DNA of 33,297 nucleotides from an uncultured Lentisphaerota bacterium. Its GTDB lineage: Bacteria > Verrucomicrobiota > Lentisphaeria > Oligosphaerales > CAITYL01. Below, in pieces: positions 16,547 through 24,256 of this stretch (positions are counted from its first letter, which is position 1; each line of letters starts with the position of its first letter). The notes beneath the pieces are model-generated. The model was not told where the DNA came from. It was given only the letters and a program-made list of their open reading frames with translations, and did no database searches. The stretch spans positions 1 to 33,297 of the forward strand of contig CAITSE010000314.1 of the NCBI GenBank assembly GCA_903894975.1. Reading direction: 5' to 3'. Position numbers and translations under genes: made by a program.

Positions 16547-16944
16547 TGAAAATTGACCGCATGCTGCGCGTGAACTCCATGATCCAGCAACTGCTGGGGG
16601 AGTTCATGGAAAAAGACCTCAAGGGGATGCTGCCCGCGCTGACCACGGTCACCGCCGTCAAAACCTCCCCGGATTTGGCGCAGGCCAATGTTTACGTCAG
16701 CGTCTACGGCAGCCCCGAAAAACAGGCCGCGGCTTTGGACGTCCTGAGAGGGCACCGGGTGCGTTTCCAGAGCGAGATCGCCCACTCCATCAAGATCAAG
16801 CGCACCCCGATCCTGCATTTTTTCCTGGACCGCACTCTGGAAAAGGCCGACCGGGTCATGAACATCCTCGGCCAGCTCCACATCGCGGACGCAGATGCCG
16901 CCGCCGCCCCCGGCACTCCGGGCGTGGCCAAGCCCAAGGCCTGA
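16546..16944 (+). CDS. rbfA: Ribosome-binding factor A
   Basis: 132 residues, a KH-fold protein. Recognised by RMLRVNSMIQQLLGEFMEKDLKG at the N-terminus, LTTVTAVKTSPDLAQANVYVSVYG and the RIxHsIKIKRTPxLxFxLD-type block (HSIKIKRTPILHFFLDRTLEKADRVMNIL). It acts in late 30S maturation around 16S helix 1. Starts within the infB stop. A short Ala/Pro tail ends the protein. The commonly following truB is missing. Confidence 0.93.
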   Translation: MKIDRMLRVNSMIQQLLGEFMEKDLKGMLPALTTVTAVKTSPDLAQANVYVSVYGSPEKQAAALDVLRGHRVRFQSEIAHSIKIKRTPILHFFLDRTLEKADRVMNILGQLHIADADAAAAPGTPGVAKPKA

Positions 16945-17065
16945 ACCGCCAGAGGGTGAAGCGCGGATCGGAATTTTGATTTCACGGGCCGGTGGTGGCG
17001 GGGGAGCATGAGGCGTGAGCAAGAGACGGATTTGAAAGTGAATTCGGTATGAGACGGGTTGAATC

Positions 17066-17105
17066 TTTCGAGGGCTCTCGATGGCCGTCGAGAGCTTTCG
17101 AGGCA
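17066..17105. repeat. 10-bp-unit TCGA array
   Basis: Four 10-mers in phase: TTTCGAGGGC, TCTCGATGGC, CGTCGAGAGC, TTTCGAGGCA. TCGA sits at the same place in each, and the second and third are partly complementary. Related in style to 31041-31090. Confidence 0.65.
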
Positions 17106-17180
17106 CCCGGCAAGGCATTTTCAGGACAGGGGTGCCTAGTGCCGGATTCGGCGGGCGGGCGGCCCCGTTCTGTGGGAAAA

Positions 17181-17230
17181 GCCGGGCAGGATTGCCCGGC
17201 GCATGTTGAGGGACAGGCAGGATTGCCTGT
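17181..17230. repeat. Tandem GGAT-loop hairpins
   Basis: Two perfect stems, each with loop GGAT: GCCGGGCA/TGCCCGGC (17181-17200) and ACAGGCA/TGCCTGT (17213-17230). The second ends one base beyond the recX stop, so on the minus strand it could act as a 3' hairpin of recX, though no T-run follows. Same loop as 23045-23065. Confidence 0.7.
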
Positions 17231-17231
17231 T

Positions 17232-17753
17232 TCACGTTGGGGCGGCGGCCTCGGCGGCGCGATGGCAGGTGTCGGGGGAATAGCCTTTGGCGGCGAGGTG
17301 GCGGAAGAGGGCGGCGAACTCGCGGCGGCGGGCCTGGTAGGGATCGTCGTCCGGCTTGGGGCGTCGTCCGGCGCGGCGGAGGCGGAGGAAGCGGGCGGCG
17401 GCCTGGGTGGCGAGTTCGAGTTCGCGGTCGGCTTCGGCGCTGTCTTGGGGGAGGGCGGTGAGGGTGCCGGCGGTTTCTTCGTCGATGCCGCGGCGGCGGA
17501 GTTCGGAGCGGATGCGGTTCATGCCCCAGGCGCGGCCGGGGTCGCGGCGGGATTCGACAAAGGCTTCGGCGCAGGCGCGGTCGTCGAGAAGGCGGGCGGC
17601 TTGGAGGGCGGTGAGGACTTCCTCAACCAGGGCGACAGGCCATTTGCGCTGGAGCAGTTTGCGCCGGAGTTCAAGGCGGGAATGGGCGCGGTGATCCAGC
17701 AGGCGTAGGGCCTGTTCGCGGCAGGCGTCGACGGTGGGGATGACGGGTTTCAT
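17232..17753 (-). CDS. recX: Regulatory protein RecX
   Basis: 173 residues, typical length. Tandem three-helix RecX repeats are visible: ALRLLDHRAHSRLELRRKLLQRKWP...VLTALQAARLLDDRACAEAFVESR, the hallmark LxxRxxSRxELxxKL...LxxxGLLDDxxFA pattern, then RAWGMNRIRSELRRRGIDEETA. The C-terminal repeat (ARRREFAALFRHLAAKGYSPDTCHRAAEAA) is present. RecX binds RecA filaments and limits their activity. recA is not in the window; the upstream neighbour is recJ. Start: ATG at 17753; an earlier ATG at 17798 would read through the periodic hairpin. Confidence 0.88.
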   Translation of the reverse strand: MKPVIPTVDACREQALRLLDHRAHSRLELRRKLLQRKWPVALVEEVLTALQAARLLDDRACAEAFVESRRDPGRAWGMNRIRSELRRRGIDEETAGTLTALPQDSAEADRELELATQAAARFLRLRRAGRRPKPDDDPYQARRREFAALFRHLAAKGYSPDTCHRAAEAAAPT

Positions 17754-17772
17754 AAGGCGGGTTGAAGAATTT

Positions 17773-17845
17773 GAACAGAAGCTCGCAAAGTTCGCCATGT
17801 AAATAAGAGTTCGATCCTCTTTGTGACCTTTGCGACCTTCTGTTC
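17773..17845. repeat. Periodic-arm hairpin, 9-bp unit (GAACAGAAG type)
   Basis: Left 9-mers GAACAGAAG, CTCGCAAAG, TTCGCCATG (17773-17799). Right 9-mers CTTTGTGAC, CTTTGCGAC, CTTCTGTTC (17819-17845). The same unit family as the inner pairs of the composites at 4613 and 32473, here without 7-bp outer arms. It lies between recJ and recX on the same strand. Confidence 0.9.
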
Positions 17846-17858
17846 AATCCGTTCCGGG

Positions 17859-19583
17859 TCAGGTTCCGGCGGGGTGGAGGTCTTGGATGTGGAGCTGGAG
17901 CGAGCGGTTGCCGTTGTATAGGTTGTAGCGCGGCGAGTAGGCGATGTCCCAGGGGCCGCCAGGCAGTTCCTGGGGGGAGCGGCCGAAGAGGATGAAATCC
18001 AGGCGTACGCCGGAGGCGTCGGTGAGAGAGCCGCGGGAATGGGTTTTGCCGGCGGGCAGGATGCGGTCCGGGACGACGCCGCGGGCCAGAAAAACCGGTT
18101 CCGGATTGCCGTGGCCGAAAGGTTCCATTTCCTGAAGCTCTTCAAGGAGCTGGTCATGGATTTCGGAAAAGGCGACGGAGCCGCAGATTTCCAGGGTGGG
18201 GCGCATGCCGTCGGCGGCCAGGACTTTGCAGACGGCGGTTTCGAAGGCGTCGGCGAGCTGGGCGATCTGGTCCGGCTCGACGGAGAGTCCGGCGGCCATG
18301 GGATGTCCACCGAAGCGGGAGAGGTGTTGTTTGCACTGTTCCAGGACGCAGACGATGTTGACGCCGCGGATGCTGCGGGTGGAGCCGCGCCACTGGCCAT
18401 TGGCTTCGCGGGTGAGGACGGCGCTGGGGCGGTGGTAGCGGCGGACCAGGCGCGAGGCGACGATGCCGATGACGCCCTGGGGCCAGGCTTCGTCCCAGAC
18501 CACGATGGAGCGGCAGGTATCCAAGTCGACGCGGCTGAGGATCTGGGCTTCGGCTTGGCGGAGGGCTTCTTCCTCGAGAAACTGGCGGTCGCGGTTTTTA
18601 TTGTCGAGCGACTGGGCCAGGGGCATGGCATCGTTCATGCCTTGGGCTTCGAGGAGGCGCATGGCGTCCATGGGATCGCCGAGGCGTCCGGCGGCGTTGA
18701 TGCGGGGGGCGAGCTTGAAGGTGATGTCGCCGGCGCGGATGGTTTCGGCGTCGCCGAGGCCGCTGATTTCACAGAGGGCGCGGACGCCGGGGCGTTGCTG
18801 GGCGGTGAGGATGCGCAGGCCGTGGCGGACGAGGCAGCGGTTTTCCTGGAGAAGGGGGACGATGTCGGCGACGGTGCCGAGGGCGACCAGGTCCAGACCG
18901 TGGCGCAGATCGGTGGTTTGGCCGCCGAGTCCGTGTTCCCGGCCGTACTTGAGGAAGGCGTGGCAGAGTTTGAAGGAGACGCCGACGCCGGCCAGGTCGC
19001 GGAGTTCGGGGGGGCCGCCCGGGAGTTTGGGATTGATGATGACGTTGGCGTCGGGCAGGGTGGCGCCGGGTTCGTGGTGGTCGGTGATGATGACCTCCAG
19101 GCCGAGGTCGCGGGCATGGCGGATGGCGTCATGGCTGGTGATGCCGCAGTCGACGGTGACAAGGATGGCGTTGTGTTCGCGGCAGGCCTTGGCCACGGAT
19201 TCTGGGGTGAGGCCGTACCCGTCGTCGATGCGGTGGGGGAGGAAGCATTCGGTGCGGGCGCCGTTCTGGCGGAGGCACCAGGAGAGGAGGACGGAGGCGG
19301 TGATGCCGTCGGTGTCGTAATCGCCGTGGATCAGGATCTGCCGGCCTTTGGCAATAGCCGCCCACAACCGGGCGGAGGCGTCTTCGGCGCCCGGGAGGGA
19401 ATAGGGGTCTTTCAGGTGGCTCAGGCTGGGGCGGAGAAAATCGGCAATACCGTCGGGTCCGATGCCGCGGCAGGCCAACGCCAGCGCCAGAGGTCTGGTG
19501 AGGGCGCCGGATTCTTGCAAGTTGCGGATTTTCTCGTCATCAGCTTCGGCTACCTCCCAAAGGGGAAGTTCAAGTGGTTTCAC
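17859..19583 (-). CDS. recJ: Single-stranded-DNA-specific exonuclease RecJ
   Basis: 574 residues. DHH phosphoesterase motifs: DYDTDG (88-93), VDCGITS (144-150), DHH (168-170). The DHHA1 part shows GVIGIVASRLVRRYHRPSAVL, GSTRSIRGVN and FGGHPMAAGLSVEPDQI, and a C-terminal OB-type domain follows (VRLDFILFG, PWDIAYSPRYNLYNGNRSLQLHIQDLHP). RecJ degrades ssDNA 5' to 3' in recombination and mismatch repair. The start is GTG at 19583 with AGGA six bases before; an ATG two bases upstream is followed immediately by TGA, so it forms a start-stop pair overlapping the true start. The next gene on this strand is recX. Confidence 0.95.
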   Translation of the reverse strand: MKPLELPLWEVAEADDEKIRNLQESGALTRPLALALACRGIGPDGIADFLRPSLSHLKDPYSLPGAEDASARLWAAIAKGRQILIHGDYDTDGITASVLLSWCLRQNGARTECFLPHRIDDGYGLTPESVAKACREHNAILVTVDCGITSHDAIRHARDLGLEVIITDHHEPGATLPDANVIINPKLPGGPPELRDLAGVGVSFKLCHAFLKYGREHGLGGQTTDLRHGLDLVALGTVADIVPLLQENRCLVRHGLRILTAQQRPGVRALCEISGLGDAETIRAGDITFKLAPRINAAGRLGDPMDAMRLLEAQGMNDAMPLAQSLDNKNRDRQFLEEEALRQAEAQILSRVDLDTCRSIVVWDEAWPQGVIGIVASRLVRRYHRPSAVLTREANGQWRGSTRSIRGVNIVCVLEQCKQHLSRFGGHPMAAGLSVEPDQIAQLADAFETAVCKVLAADGMRPTLEICGSVAFSEIHDQLLEELQEMEPFGHGNPEPVFLARGVVPDRILPAGKTHSRGSLTDASGVRLDFILFGRSPQELPGGPWDIAYSPRYNLYNGNRSLQLHIQDLHPAGT

Positions 19584-19729
19584 ATGGTTTCCTAATCTTT
19601 GCGGAATACTATAGCGTGAAAACCTCGCCGCGGGGGTGTTGAAGGCGCCGGCTCACACCATCACGACTATGTCCCTCACCCGAGGCCGCTGGCACCCCTT
19701 TAGGCATGCGCGTCAAATTAAGGGAAAAC
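19584..19729. other. Start of a 582-bp intergenic region between recJ and the TPR/GspE-N gene
   Basis: No coding content recognised. A minus-strand TTTGACGCGCATGCC motif lies at 19703-19717 and belongs to the recurring ATGCGCGTCAA element. Repeat features that follow are listed separately up to 19955. From 19956 to 20165 I see only GC-rich sequence with short inverted stretches and no gene. Confidence 0.5.
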
Positions 19730-19851
19730 GAACATTGAACATCGAACATCGAACGCTGAACGTTGAAGGGAAAACTGACCGGATGGAGCTGAAGCCTACG
19801 GTGTGAATTTCAATTTGACGTTGGACGTTCAATGTTCAATGCTCGACGTTC
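19730..19851. repeat. Periodic-arm hairpin, 7-bp unit (GAACATC type)
   Basis: Left 7-mers: GAACATT, GAACATC, GAACATC, GAACGCT, GAACGTT (19730-19764), then GAAGGG. Right 7-mers: GACGTTG, GACGTTC, AATGTTC, AATGCTC, GACGTTC (19817-19851). The arms are complementary in sense. It has no inner 9-bp pair, unlike 4613-4853 and 32473-32648. Confidence 0.88.
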
Positions 19852-19866
19852 TATTTCAGGAGGTTA

Positions 19867-19901
19867 TGGTTCTTAAGTTTACGCGCATGCCCGGCGGGGG
19901 T
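19867..19901. repeat. TTGACGCGCATGCCC element, copy 2
   Basis: TGGTTCTTAA, then TTTACGCGCATGCCC and GGCGGGGGT. Matches 8691-8725 base for base over most of its length. Confidence 0.65.
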
Positions 19902-19920
19902 GCTGACATGTTCCGTTCAA

Positions 19921-19955
19921 TAACCGGTGGTGTCGTTGCGCTCAACCACCGGTTA
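19921..19955. repeat. Perfect 11-bp inverted repeat
   Basis: TAACCGGTGGT and ACCACCGGTTA with a 13-base loop (GTCGTTGCGCTCA). REP-like; no T-run. Confidence 0.6.
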
Positions 19956-20165
19956 CCGGCGGTGACACTCTCTGTGTCCATTCCATTGGGGCAGCGGTGT
20001 CCATCCCGCAAGGGCACAAAGACGATGACGGAAGAGCGTTACCCCTTTTCGCCTGTCCCTTGGCGTCTTTCCGGTCACGGGGCATGCTTCAGCCCAAAAG
20101 CGTCAAACACTCCTCATCCGCAGTTCCCGTCTGCCGGGATTTCCTCCCGGGGCTTCCGCTCCCGG

Positions 20166-21110
20166 TCAGAGTGCGCCGCCGCCCGCTTTCGCGATAATAT
20201 CTTGGATCTTGGTGATGGCGGCGGCGAATTCGTCGGGGGCGGTGAAGAAAAAGTGGACTTTGCCGCCGAAGTGCCGGACGATGCGGTCGCGCAGGTCCTT
20301 GGAGGCCGGGTTCAGGATGGCGACCATGAGATCCTCGCCGAGATGGTCGAAGGGAAGGATGCCGAGGCGTTTGGCAAGCATGACGGGCATGAGGCGGTAG
20401 GCGGCCTCCTGACATTCGCAGCGGCTGAGTTCGATGAAGGGGACGCCGCTGTCGGCGGCGAGGAAGTCGATGATCCGGTCAATGTCCAGGCGTTCCATTT
20501 CCCGCAGTTCCTGGAGGAAGCAGAGCGGGGATTCGTTGCGGGAGTTGAGGCTGCTTTCCGTGAGGCGGTCGATGGCGGTTTCGTAATGGTTCTGGTTGAT
20601 GATTTCGCGGGTGAGCAGATGGTAGGCCAGGTCCAATTCCCCGCGCAGGTCAAACCCGAGTTCTTGGGCGGGGATGGCCCGGGTGACAAAGGAATCCCGG
20701 TCTTTTTTCCCGGACTTGTCCTTTTTGGCGGCGGCGTCGGTGGTCTGGGCTTCGGCTTCTTTGGCGGCGGCGTCCTTGTTGTCGACAGGACCGAAGGCTT
20801 CGACGCCGAGCTGGTCTCGGGCTTTTTCCAGCATGCCGCGGAAGAACGGGTCGTCGGGGAAGATCTCCAGGATCGAGGCGGCGATTTCACCGATGCGCTG
20901 CCAGTCGCCGCCGGTGGCCAGGAGCTGGAGCAGGCTGCGGCCGTGGCGGGCGAGTTTTTCCCTGTCGCCCGTTTGATGGTAGGCGGCGACCAAGGATTCC
21001 AAGGCGTTGAGATCCTCGGGAAAAACCTCCAGCATGGATTCGAAGGTCTGAATGGCCTCCCGGACGGAGGCTTCCATGGCGGCAGACGGTTTTCCGGTGT
21101 CCTGACTCAT
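20166..21110 (-). CDS. TPR protein with a GspE/MshE N-terminal domain
   Basis: 314 residues, no signal peptide. The N-terminal third has tetratricopeptide-type helices (AIQTFESMLEVFPEDLNALESLVAAYHQTGDREKLARHGRSLL). A charged Ala/Lys linker (about 120-145) follows, and the C-terminal half is a GspE_N/MshEN-type module (VPFIELSRCECQEAAYRLMPVMLAKRLGILPFDHLGEDLMVAILNPASKDLRDRIVRHFG) like that in the divergently encoded PilB. There is no ATPase domain. Such modules can bind c-di-GMP or pilus-motor partners, so a regulator or adaptor of the adjacent pilus motor is the natural guess (inference). Start at 21110 has AAGG upstream; ATG at 21143 is an alternative. Confidence 0.75.
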   Translation of the reverse strand: MSQDTGKPSAAMEASVREAIQTFESMLEVFPEDLNALESLVAAYHQTGDREKLARHGRSLLQLLATGGDWQRIGEIAASILEIFPDDPFFRGMLEKARDQLGVEAFGPVDNKDAAAKEAEAQTTDAAAKKDKSGKKDRDSFVTRAIPAQELGFDLRGELDLAYHLLTREIINQNHYETAIDRLTESSLNSRNESPLCFLQELREMERLDIDRIIDFLAADSGVPFIELSRCECQEAAYRLMPVMLAKRLGILPFDHLGEDLMVAILNPASKDLRDRIVRHFGGKVHFFFTAPDEFAAAITKIQDIIAKAGGGAL

Positions 21111-21236
21111 GGTTTCACCCTTGGCATGGAGTTTATCTGACATTCCTTGAAAAGTGAACCGTCGGGAGTCATTTTACAAGTTGTCAGACGATGCAAATCT
21201 GTGATGCCGTAAAAAGCCGCCCGCCGCGGCCGGAGG

Positions 21237-22979
21237 ATGGTTACCACGCCCATGCCCACCTCAACCCCCACTCTCAGCGTCAACGAGAACATTCTTTTGA
21301 TTCTCCGGCGGAAGGGGGTTCTTGCGGCGGAGCAGGAAGAGGCGATCCGGGCGCTGGGTCAGACTTCGCAGCAGGAGTTGGAAAAAACGCTGACGGCGGA
21401 GTATCAGGTCCAGTCCCTGGAGATTTTCCTCGCCTTGGCCGAGCACGCTTCGGTGCCGGTGCTGCGGCTCTCCCATTTCCAGGTCCGTCAGGATCTGATC
21501 GCCAAGCTGCCCAAGGAAGTTATCAAGCGGCACCGCGTCGTGCCGGTGGCGGAGACGGCATCCACCGTGACCCTGGCCATGGCCGACCCCCTGAACGTCG
21601 TGGCCATGGAGGAGGTTGCCGATTTCACCCGGCGCAAAGTGGTGCCGGTGGCGGTGCCGGAAAATGAAATCCAGGAAGCCCTCACCAGCGCCGACCAGGG
21701 CAGTCAGCAGGGGCTGGACGAAATCCTGCGGGAGGCGGGTGATGCCGGCATCGAAGTCACCAAGGAGAACAAAGACAATGTTGATATCGAGCAGATGCTG
21801 GAAAGCGCGGACGACGCGCCGGTCATCCGCATTGTCAACATGATCCTCATGGAATCCATCCGCCGCCGGGCCAGTGACATTCACATCGAACCGTTTGAGA
21901 AGGAAATCCGGTTGCGCTACCGTGTGGACGGCAACCTGATGGAAATTCCGGCGCCGCCGAAGACGCTGCAGAACGCCCTCATCTCCCGCATCAAGGTCAT
22001 GGCCAATCTGGACATTGCCGAGCGCCGCATTCCCCAGGACGGCCGTTTCCGCATCAAGGCCCAGGGCCGGGAGATTGACCTGCGCGTGTCCATCCTGCCC
22101 ACCGTCCACGGCGAAAAAATCGTCATGCGTCTGCTGGACAAGCAGAACCTGGCCAAGAGTTTGGACGTGTTGGGGCTGGATCCTGTGTCACTGGAGAAGC
22201 TGCGCTTTGCCATCAGTCAGCCGCACGGACTTATTTTGGTCACCGGCCCCACCGGCAGCGGCAAGACCACCACGCTGTATTCCGCGCTGCAGGAATTGAA
22301 CACGCCGGACGTCAACATCGTCACCGTCGAGAACCCCGTGGAATATCAGATCCCCGGCATCAACCAGGTGGAGATTCGGGAAGAGGTGGGGCTCACCTTT
22401 GCCGCCTCGCTGCGCTCCATCCTGCGCCAGGATCCGGACATCGTGCTGGTAGGCGAAACCCGCGACAATGAGACGGCTGACATTGCGGTCAAGGCCGCGC
22501 TCACCGGCCATCTGGTGCTGACCACTCTGCATACCAACGACGCCCCCGGCGCCGTGGCGCGCCTGGTCTACATGGGGATTCCCAGCTTCCTGATTTCCTC
22601 CAGCGTGTTGCTGGCCCAGGCCCAGCGTCTGGTCCGCCGCATCTGTCCCAACTGCAAGGAAGTGTTTCCCCTGACCAAGGAATACCTGCGTACTGGGCAT
22701 ATTCCGGAGGACACGTTTGACGGAGTCGAGGTCTACCACGGCCGCGGTTGCGTCAAGTGCAATCATACCGGCTACAAGGGGCGGGCGAGCATCATGGAAA
22801 TCATGCCCATCACCCGGGGCATCCGTGACGCGGTTCTCCGCTCGGCCAATGCCGACGACATCCGGCGCGTGGCACTGGCGGAAGGCTTCATTGATCTGCG
22901 AGCCCACGGGTTCCTCCGGGTGCGCGAAGGAGTGACCACCATCGAAGAAGTGCTGAAAGTCACCTCGGGCGAGGCCTGA
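21237..22979 (+). CDS. pilB: Type IV pilus assembly / type II secretion ATPase (PilB/GspE family)
   Basis: 580 residues. N-terminal MshEN-type domain (about 60-165; VLRLSHFQVRQDLIAKLP, VTLAMADPLNVVAMEEV), then the secretion ATPase: Walker A GPTGSGKTTT (337-346), Asp box ENPVEYQIPGINQVEI, Walker B region ILRQDPDIVLVGETRD, His box LTGHLVLTTLHTNDA, and a zinc site with two CxxC pairs (CPNCKE and CVKCNHTGYKGR). It powers pilin assembly at the inner membrane. GGAGG touches the ATG at 21237; the ATG at 21252 is an alternative start 15 bases from it. pilC, pilS and pilR follow, so pilus rather than general secretion is favoured, but no pilin or pilT is in the window. Confidence 0.93.
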   Translation: MVTTPMPTSTPTLSVNENILLILRRKGVLAAEQEEAIRALGQTSQQELEKTLTAEYQVQSLEIFLALAEHASVPVLRLSHFQVRQDLIAKLPKEVIKRHRVVPVAETASTVTLAMADPLNVVAMEEVADFTRRKVVPVAVPENEIQEALTSADQGSQQGLDEILREAGDAGIEVTKENKDNVDIEQMLESADDAPVIRIVNMILMESIRRRASDIHIEPFEKEIRLRYRVDGNLMEIPAPPKTLQNALISRIKVMANLDIAERRIPQDGRFRIKAQGREIDLRVSILPTVHGEKIVMRLLDKQNLAKSLDVLGLDPVSLEKLRFAISQPHGLILVTGPTGSGKTTTLYSALQELNTPDVNIVTVENPVEYQIPGINQVEIREEVGLTFAASLRSILRQDPDIVLVGETRDNETADIAVKAALTGHLVLTTLHTNDAPGAVARLVYMGIPSFLISSSVLLAQAQRLVRRICPNCKEVFPLTKEYLRTGHIPEDTFDGVEVYHGRGCVKCNHTGYKGRASIMEIMPITRGIRDAVLRSANADDIRRVALAEGFIDLRAHGFLRVREGVTTIEEVLKVTSGEA

Positions 22980-23044
22980 CGCGATGGGAAGTCCCGTGTC
23001 CCGCGATATGTTGACCGGAAACTGTGGCACCGTAATTTGGAAGC

Positions 23045-23065
23045 TGCCGGCTGGATCTGCCGGCA
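23045..23065. repeat. GGAT-loop hairpin before pilC
   Basis: TGCCGGC, loop TGGATCT, GCCGGCA. The stem is perfect and the loop contains GGAT, as in 17181-17230. It lies in the leader of pilC, 15 bp before its start. Confidence 0.55.
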
Positions 23066-23080
23066 ATGGAATGCGATCCC

Positions 23081-24226
23081 ATGGCCACCTCCAATTCTCC
23101 TGATACCGACCGCCGCGCCGCCGGCCTCCGCAAGGATGGCAAGCGCACGATGCAACGGGCCCGCCTCCGTGGCATCGGCAAAATGCGCAAGCTGGATCTG
23201 ACGGCATTTACGCAGCGTCTGGCGGCGATGCTGGACGCCGGCCTGCCCCTGGTCCAGTGCATGGACGCGCTTTCCGACCAGACCGCCACCCCCGAATTCA
23301 AGGCGGTTGTCCGCGACATCGGCCTGCGGATTGAGGGCGGCGACTCTTTTGCTGAGGCGCTGGAGCGTTATCATGAGCTGTTTGGCGATCTTTATGTCAG
23401 CATGATCCGTTCCGGCGAAATGGGTGGCGGCCTGGCGGAAGTGACCGGGCGCCTGGCCGTGTACCTGGAAAAATCGCAGAAAATGGTGCGCAAGGTCAAG
23501 TCGGCCATGACCTACCCGGTCATGGTGTTGGGCATGGCGCTGATTCTGACCACGGCCATGATCCTGTTCATCGTCCCGGTATTCAAGCGCATTTTCGACG
23601 ACTTCGGCGCCAAGCTGCCGGCGCCGACGCAGTTTCTCATTACGGTCAGCGACACCATCAAACACCAATCCCTGATCATCATCGTCGTTCTTGGCGGGAT
23701 CATCTACGCCCTGCGTAAATATTTGGCCACGGACCAGGGTACCATGGTGTTCCACCGGTATGTGCTCAAGGCGCCGCTGGCCGGGCCGATCATTGAAAAG
23801 GTCGCCATCGCCCGCATGTCGCGGACCTGGGCGTCCATGCTCCGCAGCGGTGTGCCCATCCTTAAATGCATTGAAATTGGTTCGACCGCGACGGGAAATC
23901 GCTTCCTTGGCTCCCTGCTCAAGAACGCCGGGGCCAAGGTCGAGAACGGCCAGCCACTCTCCCGGGCCATCCAGGAGTCCGGCGTCGGCTTCCGTTTCCC
24001 CCCCATGCTCATCCACATGGTCTCGGCCGGCGAGAAGACCGGCAATGTCGACGGGATGTTGGAAAAAGTTGCCGACTTTTACGAGGACGAGGTGGAGAAG
24101 TCGCTGGAGTCGCTTGCCAGCATGATCGAACCTCTGCTGATGGGTTTTCTGGGCGTCACGGTCGGCGGCATTGTCATCTGCATGTTCCTGCCGATCTTCA
24201 AGATGCACGAGATCGTCAACAACTAA
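23081..24226 (+). CDS. pilC: Type IV pilus inner-membrane platform protein (PilC/GspF family)
   Basis: 381 residues. Two repeated T2SSF domains (about 45-165 and 245-370), each beginning with the family pattern: FTQRLAAMLDAGLPLVQCMDALSDQ and MSRTWASMLRSGVPILKCIEIG. Three membrane helices are seen, near VMVLGMALILTTAMILFIVPVF, LIIIVVLGGIIYAL and FLGVTVGGIVICMFLPIF. GEMGGGL and GEKTGNVDGMLEKVADFYEDEVE are conserved in the family. It anchors the pilus motor and couples PilB to pilin polymerisation. Start taken at ATG 23081; 23066 would add five residues. pilS follows after 30 bp. Confidence 0.92.
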   Translation: MATSNSPDTDRRAAGLRKDGKRTMQRARLRGIGKMRKLDLTAFTQRLAAMLDAGLPLVQCMDALSDQTATPEFKAVVRDIGLRIEGGDSFAEALERYHELFGDLYVSMIRSGEMGGGLAEVTGRLAVYLEKSQKMVRKVKSAMTYPVMVLGMALILTTAMILFIVPVFKRIFDDFGAKLPAPTQFLITVSDTIKHQSLIIIVVLGGIIYALRKYLATDQGTMVFHRYVLKAPLAGPIIEKVAIARMSRTWASMLRSGVPILKCIEIGSTATGNRFLGSLLKNAGAKVENGQPLSRAIQESGVGFRFPPMLIHMVSAGEKTGNVDGMLEKVADFYEDEVEKSLESLASMIEPLLMGFLGVTVGGIVICMFLPIFKMHEIVNN

Positions 24227-24256
24227 CCGCGCCCCGAGAGAGTGGAGTGTCCCCCC

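Noticed and set aside
18039-19595. 518-codon plus-strand frame opposite recJ
   Set aside because: Antisense shadow of recJ; very acidic Gly/Ala/Asp-rich sequence with no motifs.
23026-23041. Sigma-54-like TGGCAC box upstream of pilC
   Set aside because: The -12 element (TTTGG) fits only if the strict spacing is changed by one base, so I do not call it.
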